Below are positions 46,701 to 64,000 of a stretch of 64,000 nt of DNA, piece after piece (within the stretch, counting starts at the first letter, position 1; the number at the start of each line of letters is the position of its first letter). Source of the DNA: Icerya purchasi (Eukaryota > Arthropoda > Insecta > Hemiptera > Monophlebidae); the NCBI GenBank assembly GCA_039619475.1, contig CM077116.1, positions 460,287,576-460,351,575 of the forward strand, read 5' to 3'. Both the position numbers and the translations under genes were made by a program. The notes under the pieces were generated by a model. It was not told the origin of the DNA. It was given only the letters and a program-made list of their open reading frames with translations, and ran no database searches.

Positions 46701-49700
46701 CCTTTTCACAGATGAGAAAATTTTTACTGTAGAGGAAAAATATAACAAGCAAAATGATAGAATTTATGCCCGTTCATCTGCTGAGGCTAAAACCAAATTT
46801 CCACGCGTTCAACGAGGTCACCACTCCACTTCTGTGATGGTGTGGTGGGACGTATCGTGGTATGGGGTAACTCCCATCCATTTTTGCGAAACAGGGGTTA
46901 AGACAGGTGCCAGAGTGTACCAAAACGCAGTTCTGGAACCAGTGGTTAAGCCTCTGAACGATACTTTGTTTGCCGGAATCGATTGGGTATTTCAACAAGA
47001 TTCAGCACCGGCACACGAAGCTCAAACGACACAGAAGTGGCTCGCAGAGAATGTGCCCGGCTTCATATAGCAGCTAGTGATTGGCCGTCCGGCAGCCCGG
47101 ATTTAAATCCGCTGGACTACGAACTATGGGATAGGTTAGAGGAAATGGCCTGTCGAAGACCACACCGAAATTTGGAGTCGCTCAAGCGAAGCGTTGTTGA
47201 GGCAGCAGCAAGAATTCCTCTCAAGACGAACCGTACATGTATTGCAAAATGGCCGGAGCGTTTGTTGTCGCGTTTCGCTAATAAAGGTGGTCATTTTGAA
47301 TAACTAAGACATGATTTTAACGAGCATTGTTTGTACTTTTGAAATAAATTTTTTCTGAATTTGCATCGTGCTTCCTTTTCGCGGTACGTTCGTTTTAAGC
47401 AGTATCAGTATTTATGGCTAGACTGTGTATATATGTACATATATATAATCAACCTGTTATCATTATTTAATCGCGAAGTATAATCTATTTTTATTTATCA
47501 TTACCTATACTTTAACTTTATTATTAATAATCGCGATTATGAAGTAAATGATACCAAAACATGTTGGTTTAATTTTATTTTATGAATTAATATATTTAAG
47601 TTTTTTATGCTTATTTTATTTATGTTTATTGTCAATACAGAAATGAATTGTACTTTTATTATCTCACAACAGATGCAAGTCCGTGTAGAAACATATGTTT
47701 AAAAAGTACGTACCTCTCTTATTGTAATATACTTCTCTTATTATAATCTATATTTATTATATTTAAAAGTTGAGGATAATTTAAAAAAATGTATCTTAAT
47801 ATTTCTTAAATGATACTCGAAAACTTCCAAAACCTCGAATAGACAGAAATAAGTTTTGCTCGGATCGATTAATTGTACTTAATATTATTTAAAAAATAGA
47901 AAATACTCATCTGCCTAAATATAGTTATACGATTTAGCGCAAGATTAAAATTAATAAACATTGACTATTACTTACCGCGAAGTTCAAGAACTGAACGCGG
48001 GAAAACATTATCAGGATAACGCTTTGGAGCTTTAAAAAGCGACGTGTAAGATAACGGAGAATCTTTATATCTCGGCACAAAAACTTTAAATAATTTATGT
48101 ATTAGCTGTTTTTCTTCTAACCAATAATCAGCCATTTCCATTGTGTGCTTATGGCAATCTCCATATCGGATAGCATCTCCTATTAACTGCAATGAAATTA
48201 ATACCAGTTAATAATTTTATAGTTGCAGAATATTGTTTATTATCTGGAATTATAAAGTTAATTTTGAACCATATTTACAATTAAAATTTTAATATTTTTT
48301 AATGTTAACGTAAAAAATGCTTAAGATTTTATCAGTATTGTAAATATTTCTCCTAAATGCTATCAGTTTTTGCAGCTAGTTTAGTGTATGTAACATTTAA
48401 ATTACATTTCTTTTTACTTTGGTAAACACAACCAGCACTAAAATTAGTTTTTACAGATCATTAATGATCTACATATGAGGCATTTCACGTCAAATGTCCC
48501 AGGGCGTCGCTCGAGCGGCAAAACGCTTACTTTTCAACTGACGATTACGCCACTAAGAATCATACACAAAAAATAACAACAACACGGTTTCGATGTATTT
48601 TTTCCTCAGCTTTCTAATGAAATCATTCGCCCTTTTTTGAAAATGTGCCTTTTTAACCCCAAAAAATCACAAAACGTGTTACATCTTTAAAAGGGCATTT
48701 TTAATATTCTCTTTTAAACACCCTAGATCGAAAGAGGAGGGTTTTTTACACCGATATACCAATTTTCAGTGGTTTTTTTTTTTCTTTTACGAGATATTGA
48801 ACGTCAAAATAAAGGCGGACAGCTGATGCAACACGCGGCGCAGCGTAATATAAAATGTTTAATGGGTTTTTCCAATATCTATTTGACGTCGAGTTGGGAT
48901 TTGTATATGTATTATAAGTACGTATTGGAACGGCTTACTAATTCAGAATTTAAAATTATTCATTTATGACGAAAAATCATGTATTTGGCGCGATAAAAAC
49001 TGATATATACATTCCGAATATCAAGTAGATTTTATAAACAGATATATTTCCATATAAAAGAGTTCTCTTTTTAGTCGGCCTACACGCGAATTATTGTTTG
49101 AACATGAAAAATATTTGAAGTCGCAACGAGACTAGGACCGATCTGTTTTGATTGCCTACGTCTTTATGAAGATTTTGATTTCTTGTTCGAAAAATCTGAA
49201 ATACTAATCAGGTCATCAGGGAATATCGTCTAAAATACGATAAACTGGACACATATTTGATTCTTTTAGTTCTACATTTCCGGAAAAAAGAAAAATACAC
49301 AATATTTAAGCATAAAACCTTTGATGAAACACTGGGAACATTTAAAGAGCGATACAGCTTCCGATAATATTAATCATTGCAACCAATTTAAAATTCCCGT
49401 AAAATATATTGTAACCTCAACGTAAAAGTGTGTGAAAATCGACAACCGAGACTTTATAAACAACGACTACAAAAGTTTAAAAGAATAATCCAGTTAATAT
49501 CAAAGTTATATGGGGAATATTTTTGTAAACAACTGATCTACAAGTTTTCTTCGAACTAGTTGATGATCCTCTTCAAAATCAAAACTAACTGACGTAGTTA
49601 AGACATAATTATTCCTAAAGTTCGTAAATACAAAATACCGCCTAGTAAATGTTCGGTTTCCAAAATAGAATAACCTTTGATTTCTTATATAAAACGTAAA

Positions 49701-52700
49701 GATAAAAGAACGTGATACTAGTACACTATTATTACAAAATTGATTCTGGATCAGATTACGAAACCATTTTTCGTAACACTTTATCAAAAAAAACAAAACA
49801 GGAACTGAAGTGGTATAATTATAACTTCTTCTGTCCTTCTCGCAATTACTTCGAGTCCTTTAAACTTCCCTCCTTTTGTTCAATATTTTATGCTGAGTCT
49901 TCTGCTATTCTGCGTGCCCTTCTTTTTACCAAATTTTCACCGGTCTCTCGCAATCTCCTCATCCTGTCGGATGCTCAAAGCGTGCTGCAGACTATCGCAT
50001 CTCCTCTCCCTTCTCACTCAACCGACTACGTCATTCTTCTTATTCGTTTCTTGATTCATGATCTTTTCCTTTCCCACTTAATCCAAACGGATTTCCTTTG
50101 GATTCCTGTCCATGCCAGAATCGAGGGAAATGAGTTGGTTGACTCATTCGCCCGATTATCTTCCTCTTCTGGTAGGTTTCTTCCTGCCTTCTCAGCTTCT
50201 AATATTACCCTTCTGTCTTCAGCTGCTCATTCCAAACTGTGGTTTGACTCCTACGCCTCCTCATTCTCCAACCCGAACTCCTTTTTCTTGTCTATTCAAC
50301 CTTCCCTTCCACGCTTCCCCTGGTTTATTAACTTTCCTTCTATGCGCCGTTCTAACCGCTCTGCGATTTGCCGCCTGCGTTTTGGGCATAGATTACTCCC
50401 TTCCTCATCGTTCCGTTATTCTCTCGTGCCTTCTCCTTATTGTCCATTGCACCCTCCCAGCAATCAATGTATTTGTGATCCCGATCTCTTATAATGTTCA
50501 GTGTTTCGTCCCTTTCAACTAAACAAGTTCCTTTTTATTTCTTCCTCTTGCAAACCAGTCTTCTCGCTCCATACTGTGGGCTTCATTCATTCTCTCCCTT
50601 CCTTCTCCTTCGGTTATTCTAACTCTTGATTCCTTTCTGTCGGCTATCTCTGATCGTGTATGGATCAAGTCTCTCTTTCCCCCCTGTTCCGCTGTTCTAG
50701 GACCAATATCCATGTTGACGAACCCATTAAAAAAAAAAAGATAACTGTAATAGTGTACGGAATAAAAAAATAGCGGGGCGCAGTTATCCTTCGACATTGA
50801 ATATATCGGAAACAAATTATTATACTTTCTGCCAAAAATCCCACAGGTTGATTCAGTTAGAGCTCCCGAAGTGGTAATTGATTATCAGAAATATATATGA
50901 CAGTACCGTAAAAAAAACCCCGGTTAAATTAGAAATAGGAGTAGGAAAACGGTAGAAATTATTTTTTAACGGCTGCGGGCGTTTACTAAGATGGGAAAAC
51001 ACGAAAGATGTGATGAATATTTTTGTCGAATGAAATAGTAAAATAAATTACTTTCGTGAAATATATTATAAATTTTTATCTCTAAGCCGTGTGAACATTA
51101 TTTGCAACGAATTCGGAGCGCAAGCGTCTGCAGATAATATTGATGCCGGATATAATTAAAATCTTATACTTTCAAAAACTTTTCCTTTTTTATATTAGAC
51201 TTTAAATATTAATAAGTGTATGCTGATAAAAGAATAAAAAATACACTGAATATACTTTTTTCGCTATTTCTCATTTTCCAAAATAATGTGAATTCTGAAA
51301 AACTTCATTAAACCGATCGAGTACTTAAATTTCAATAGCAATTCCCACATTCAATGTAGAGAATGACTCATTTTGCTCTTTCCCTCGAAATGATTAATTC
51401 GATCACAAACCGATCAACCGGCATTGTAATTAATTATAAATCATTGTTTTAATTAGAATATCTATGAACTTTCTGTACCTATCATACATATAGTAATAAA
51501 ATTCGCAGATTATACACACAAGTATATCAAAAATATAATCATGATCTGTTCTTCCACTGATAGTACTAAACTTTTAGCGGATAACTATAGAAATGTCAAA
51601 ACCTCTAAAGGATTTTTATCCCAAAATGAAGGTTTATTAGACATTGTAATGTTTACTGTTTACTTAATTCATATTTTAACGGTATATCAACTGCTAGTGC
51701 AGATCATTCATCATTGTACGAAAATGTAATTGTAACATTCCGGAATAAATTCGCTATTTAAATTCAGCTTCATTAATAATTATACGATCATTCAAAATTA
51801 ATTCTCTCGCATAAAGCAATCTTAAGGGACTAGTGATGTAGAATATGTATTACTGATACGTATAATTAAAAATTGATCATCATTAAATTATATTAATTTA
51901 AACTAGATAAAATAATCACAACTGTACATTAAAATCAGCGAATAAATGATTTGATTTGATTTTATAAAATCAAACAATAAATACTAGTAATTCACGAAGG
52001 GAACTGAATAAAATAGTCGCATATATGTCCTAATCAAAAATCATTAAATGTTCCGTACTGCTGCAAATCAAATTTATTAAATTTGAAGCAACAATCATTG
52101 AGTAACATTGATATAACTACCATTAAATTGCGTTCTGCTCATAAAAATTATCAACTACAACAAAATACAAGAAAGTAACACATCGGGATTAAATATCTGC
52201 AGAACGATGGGAAATATACGAAATTTTTATTTACACTTACTAAACAACACAAAAATAAACATTGAATAACGCGAGTGACGTTATCATCGATTTTTTTTTT
52301 TTGCGCGCATCGATTTTGGACATTAATATAGCACGAGTGAAATTTTTATATATTTCCAATGTACGACAGCAAAATTCGAACCAGCTCCTACCCTAATGAA
52401 ACCCCGCTGCCTAATCAACATCACCACGGCAGCTAGCTTACCATCAAGTGTCGTTATAATACAATTTAAATGCCAAGGAAATGTATATTTTACTAATTAT
52501 TTAAATACCCGATGCTGAACACATGCATTATACGGATTAATATAGAAATACCAGATACGAGTATTCAACATTATGGAACATCAAATTGCAACAAAAATTG
52601 TATACATGGTACAGAAATTTATCTCATTTTTCAGAGACTTATTATTCCAGTTAAAAAATAAACATACTTATATAATCTTTAAAGTATAGACGGATAGTAT

Positions 52701-52975
52701 GTTTATATTTTTCACTTTTATAGTAAAATACTATTTTAACAAAGAATCTTTTATAACTTCAGCACTTATTTATAACTAACCCTTTCCGCATAGCCTCTAG
52801 CTTCATCAGCATGGTTGTAATTCATTTCCAATCGTTCATATTTAAATAATGCAGTTACAGTTTTACGTAATCGAAGAATTCGCCCTTCAGATCCCAACGG
52901 ATTTTTTAAAGTCCTCCTTGGTTTAACATTGTAACGCAGCTTAAACATTAATTTTGATAAATCAGCCTGATTCAT
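43778..52975 (-). CDS. mRpL17: Mitochondrial ribosomal protein L17 (bL17m), three exons
   Basis: This is a large-subunit protein of the mitochondrial ribosome. Exons in transcript order on the minus strand: 52781-52975 (65 codons), 48186-47976, 44166-43778, with phases 0 and 1 and canonical GT/AG. The joined reading frame is 264 residues plus a stop. The bL17 fold is recognisable: residues 24-65 (NPLGSEGRILRLRKTVTAL, YERLEMNYNHADEARGYAER) match the bacterial L17 segment with a basic helix and an E-R-I-E-type strand. Exon 2 (LIGDAIRYGDCHKHTMEMAD, KLFKVFVPRYKD) matches the HRR/DK-V-KLF-PRY part. Residues about 180-264 are an Ala/Asn/Asp/Glu-rich tail with no domain I recognise, longer than bacterial L17. 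Intron 1 (4.6 kb) contains a LINE and a SINE; intron 2 (3.8 kb) contains a maT transposon. The start codon is the first Met before the conserved block. No long targeting peptide is obvious beyond a basic N-terminus. Confidence 0.93.
44167..46116. other. mRpL17 intron 2, part without identified elements
   Basis: This is AT-rich intron with an A run at 44170-44193 (polypyrimidine tract of the acceptor on the minus strand) and a short CA run near 45162. The frames at 45077-45487 and 43770-44081 are antisense or spurious. Confidence 0.4.
46117..47427 (+). mobile_element. maT-type (DD37D) Tc1/mariner transposon, 1311 bp, with TIRs and TA duplication
   Basis: Both ends carry a 26-bp terminal inverted repeat with one mismatch (outer part catagtctagcc), flanked by TA at 46115-46116 and 47428-47429. 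The transposase runs from 46260 to 47303 in three frames. Frame 1 has the paired helix-turn-helix (DWTDYHVRVTIIGLM, AGRPRVARTKK, APRTVSRILTDN). Frame 2 has LFTDEKIF (first Asp) and WVFQQDSAPAHEAQ (second Asp). Frame 3 has SGSPDLNPLDYELW (third Asp). Counting across the join gives 37 residues between the second and third Asp, which is the maT spacing. Single-base shifts near 46697 and 47068 inactivate it. It sits inside mRpL17 intron 2. Confidence 0.93.
47430..47975. other. mRpL17 intron 2, remainder
   Basis: This is AT-rich intron and nothing else was recognised. Confidence 0.4.
48187..49790. other. mRpL17 intron 1, part without identified elements
   Basis: This is AT-rich intron. A short tRNA-like phrase near 48507-48560 is too weak to call a SINE. 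Confidence 0.4.
49800..50740 (+). mobile_element. LINE 3' part with RNase H domain and poly(A) tail
   Basis: The frame to 50494 reads FYAESSAILRALLF (catalytic Glu), LLILSDAQSVLQTI (catalytic Asp) and FLWIPVHARIEGNELVDSFA (last motif with Asp), the RNase H domain that follows RT in I/Jockey/R1-group LINEs. After it come NFPSMRRSNRSAICRLRFGH and a Cys-containing end (SPYCPLHPP), the usual C-terminal tail. The 3' end is tccatgttgacgaacccatt plus an A run at 50729-50738. The element is 5'-truncated and lacks the first RNase H Asp. It is inserted in mRpL17 intron 1 opposite to that gene and is the best-preserved copy of the family in the window. Confidence 0.85.
50741..52280. other. mRpL17 intron 1, nothing identified
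   Basis: This is AT-rich intron with no recognised feature. Confidence 0.4.
52291..52437 (-). mobile_element. Short tRNA-like SINE (147 bp)
   Basis: On minus it starts with gctagctgccgtggtgatg and has a B-box-like ggttcgaattt. It ends in an A run (T run on + at 52291-52302). A 10-bp imperfect duplication flanks it (ttatcatcga at 52281-52290, ttaccatcaa at 52438-52447). It is a different family from the 378-bp SINE. Confidence 0.5.
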
Positions 52976-53597
52976 TTTAATTCAGTTACACTTTACACTT
53001 ATCCAACTCAAATTAACTTCTAAAACTACGTAACATAACAAAGAAAAAATTAAAACCAAATAAATAAATATAAAACAAAACTCAATTAATACAAACTAAA
53101 ATTTAGAATATACCGCCGTTCCCGTATACTCAGCAATATGAAAAAATCACGAAATTCTCCACAGCTGCGAAAGAAAATTTGGTTACTACTTACTGTTGGG
53201 CCGAAATCGGCATTCAATGTTTCCAGATTTGCGAAAGTACACGATCGTACTAATTTATTAGTTTTTTCTCTTTCTTATCGTGTGATCTGTGTATTTAGTT
53301 CTTTTAATTGTTAGGTCTTACATAGATTTATATTTCATATATATCTATCTATTTTAATAACTTTGAAGTTAAAATTTCGTTAATTTCTAGTAACTGTATT
53401 CAAATTATGAAGATCGATGAAAAACAAAAATCCATCCATTTATGGTTGCAAAATTATTATAATCGATTTTATCGCAATTTGCAACATATAAACTACATAA
53501 TATTCGACAGAAATATGAAAATTCAAAATTACGATTATTGCATGAAATATGAACTAATACCTTTTACACATCAGATACTGACAAAATATATCGAACC
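52976..53597. other. Upstream region of mRpL17
   Basis: This is the likely 5' flank and promoter of mRpL17 on minus. No TATA or other element can be assigned with confidence. The 71-codon frame at 53407-53622 matches nothing. Confidence 0.4.
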
Positions 53598-53609
53598 TAT
53601 AACCACTAG

Positions 53610-54424
53610 GGTAGCGCGATAGCCAGTTAAGCTAAACCAAAGGTTACAGGTTCGAAACTAGTCTTATTCTAAATATAAGTCACTCCGAGATTTATCCAGC
53701 CCGAAATAATTGAGTACTAGAGAAATCTGTGAAAGTGAAGGCAGTTGTGAGCAGGGCTTGAAAGCTGAATAATAATACGGCTTAAACTTAATGCGGCTTA
53801 TGTCCTTGATAAATACAGCTTAAGCTTTCGGCTTTTGGCTGTTTGAATTTGAAATATGGCTTAGGCTTTCGGCTTTTGGCTCTTTAAATTTAAAATACGG
53901 CTTAAGCTTTCAGCTTTCGGCTTACGAAATGAATTTCAATACAAGATAATTAAAATCATTTACTAATTACCATGCATCAAACTATTTAGTATTACTATTA
54001 AAATTTCAACTTTTCTCTTTACGCACAATAATAAAAGTTTTTAAAAACAATTTCTTACGCGAATAATTATGTCAAAAATGCAAAATCAAGAAATTTAAAA
54101 GAAAAAGCTTAAGCCAAATATCAAGCTTAATTTTGCTTTTCTAGAAATACAGCTTAAGCTTTCAGCTTTCGACTGTTTAAATTTTGAATATAGCTTAAGC
54201 TTTAGGCTTTTAGCTTATGGAAATTTAAATATGGCTTTTGGATTAAGATTATGACATCTAAAAATGATTGGCTTTCAGCTTTTAGCTTTTGGCTTTCGGC
54301 TGGCTTTCAAGCCCTGGTTGTGAGAAAGAAACTAGACCTCAATATTCTTTTCAGATTCATTAGGCTTAGTATATTGTAAACCCCGACTTACAACTTGTCA
54401 AGGGTACTTGGCTTACTTTACTTT
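53610..54424 (+). mobile_element. tRNA-derived SINE interrupted by a hAT MITE, with 12-bp target duplication
   Basis: The head gcgcgatagccagttaagc with B-box-like ggttcgaaact is followed by a short body. The element is flanked by a perfect 12-bp repeat, tataaccactag, at 53598-53609 and 54425-54436. Removing the nested MITE and one copy of its duplication leaves about 242 bp. Its body does not match the 378-bp SINE. Confidence 0.82.
53752..54316. mobile_element. hAT-type MITE, 565 bp, with 8-bp target duplication
   Basis: The ends are cagggcttgaaagc and its exact inverse gctttcaagccctg. A perfect 8-bp duplication, gttgtgag, flanks it at 53744-53751 and 54317-54324. Ends starting CAGGG plus 8-bp duplications point to hAT. 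The inside is made mostly of short repeats of the type aagctttcggcttttggc with an AT-rich centre, and has no coding frame. It is nested in the SINE at 53610-54424. Confidence 0.93.
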
Positions 54425-54436
54425 TATAACCACTAG

Positions 54437-55441
54437 ATTATATATTTGTCTTCTAGAATTTGTTTAACATATATGTTTATATAAAGCGTTTATATTTTAC
54501 AAAAAAAAAAAAGAAAAAAAGAAAAAAAAAGTGGGATTGTGTTTCATTGCAAATTCAAAAATGATGAATACTGATTTCAGTTTAGTTCACTGTTCCCTAC
54601 AAATGGCTAAACTAAAAAAGATAAATGCTTGCGCTAGGGAAAAACGTCTGGTCTTAAAACTTAAGTAAAATTTTAAACACATGTAAAATATAATCTTATA
54701 GTAGGAAATTTCTTTATATATAAATATAATACCTATGTACTTCAACTAGACAGCGAGCCCACACTTGTCACTGCTACGATACCACTTGGATAAAATTATT
54801 TAACGCCTATTTGCAGTATTTTATACAAAATTTCCAACATTACAAATTGTGTGATCGAAATTACCGGTTAACTTCTAGTCTATTTGACTACAAATAGTGT
54901 TCAATTCCTTGTTTTTCGTAGCATTTATTATTAATATTTAAGGTAATATTTCATGCTTTTTTATAAAATAATTTATTATTATTATTATTGAACGTACTAA
55001 ATACGATTTTCCTTATTTACCGTTGTATACATCGGTTTTTGTTTCTTTCTTTCTTTATTTGAAACTAAGCAAATAGGAACTTGATGGGATTTAGTTTTAT
55101 AATCAATTTTATATAATACTCATATTTAGAACATCAATAAAAATAATTAAATATAATTAAAATTTACCAAAGAAATAGATAATTATGATAATTTTCAACG
55201 GTATAATGAACTCCTAGAAGGTATTTCTGGAAACATTTCTATTCGAGTATCGTAACTCACTATCGATACTTTTGTTTCTTCATTGTCAAGTTACAGTTGT
55301 TCATTCGGAACAGCAAGCAAATAAAAATCAGTTTGCAAATATTGTTTACCGGTAGAATAGTATGGTACATGTTTACATCTCCCTGTACATGGGATAGTTT
55401 TAGTTTTTACTTATCGGATGTTATGTTCATTCATTATTTAA
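54437..55441. other. Upstream region of Tip60
   Basis: This AT-rich region contains the likely promoter of Tip60 on +. An A/G-rich run lies at about 54500-54530. No transcription start can be fixed from sequence. Confidence 0.4.
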
Positions 55442-55474
55442 ATGAATGAAATGTTTAAAATGGATTATGTGTGA
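55442..55474 (+). promoter_or_regulatory. Small upstream ORF before the Tip60 start codon
   Basis: ATG at 55442 opens a 10-codon frame with three Met codons (MNEMFKMDYV) that stops at 55472-55474, six bases before the Tip60 ATG at 55481. If transcription starts upstream of it, scanning ribosomes would meet this frame first. No transcript data are available here. Confidence 0.4.
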
Positions 55475-55480
55475 AATAAA

Positions 55481-63845
<8,365 letters not shown>

Positions 63846-64000
63846 TAACTAGGGAAAAGAATTCCATTTAAACAGTCTGCGTAAAAGCAATCTGACGGCA
63901 CTGCGTTAATATTTCTGTTTCATAAAGCTGAAAATTTAAACTGTATAATTATTGCACACAATTTTCAAATAAATTTAAATATAATGAAATATAACATTTA

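Noticed and set aside
48505..48560. tRNA-like phrase resembling an A-box and anticodon stem
   Set aside because: No B-box, no duplication and no tail could be found, so neither a tRNA gene nor a SINE is supported.
55261..55268. Exact TATCGATA (DRE-like) motif about 210 bp upstream of the Tip60 ATG
   Set aside because: In DNA this AT-rich two or three copies are expected by chance in the window, and another exact copy occurs at 27272 with no gene nearby.

Overview
The window is AT-rich, intron-rich animal DNA. Two genes are conserved well enough to identify with confidence (KAT5/Tip60 and mitochondrial ribosomal protein L17), a third (a nescient-type bHLH factor) is clear from its last exon, and almost everything else is intron or transposable-element debris. 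The mobile-element content (ZMYM1-type hAT, maT, piggyBac, Penelope-like, Jockey-like and RNase-H-bearing LINEs, tRNA-derived SINEs) fits an arthropod, most likely an insect. I cannot fix the order or species from sequence alone.

Layout. 1-13.5 kb: bHLH gene on +, with a candidate upstream coding exon at 3580-3732 whose splice phase fits the bHLH exon at 13225-13480. The intervening 9.5 kb intron holds pieces of one pyrimidine-rich LINE family, a tRNA-derived SINE, a Jockey-like LINE remnant and two arms of a roughly 300-bp inverted repeat. 14-20.7 kb: another copy of the same LINE family, one member of an inverted dispersed-repeat pair, and a degraded LINE tail. 20.8-26.1 kb: a hAT element with a perfect 8-bp target duplication sits at the edge of an unclassified repeat that carries about seven tandem 283-bp units. 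26-36 kb: little that I can identify. 36.4-42.7 kb: nested mobile DNA, namely a Penelope-like element interrupted by a piggyBac relic and by a SINE, next to a second copy of the 283-bp-unit repeat and a decayed Tc1/mariner element.

43.8-53.0 kb: mRpL17 on - in three exons. Its second intron carries a near-complete maT element (TIRs and TA duplication visible) and its first intron carries a LINE copy and a small SINE. 53.6-54.4 kb: a SINE with a 565-bp hAT-type MITE inside it, both with intact target duplications. 55.5 kb to the right edge: Tip60 on +, eight exons visible, with the final part of the catalytic domain beyond the window.

The genes do not form a pathway. Tip60 and mRpL17 are divergently arranged housekeeping genes whose start codons lie about 2.5 kb apart. 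I found no CRISPR array, operon-like cluster or clearly new protein-coding system. The most unusual structures are the head-plus-tandem-unit repeat family (22.3-26.1 kb and 36.9-37.7 kb) and the nested, datable insertions.
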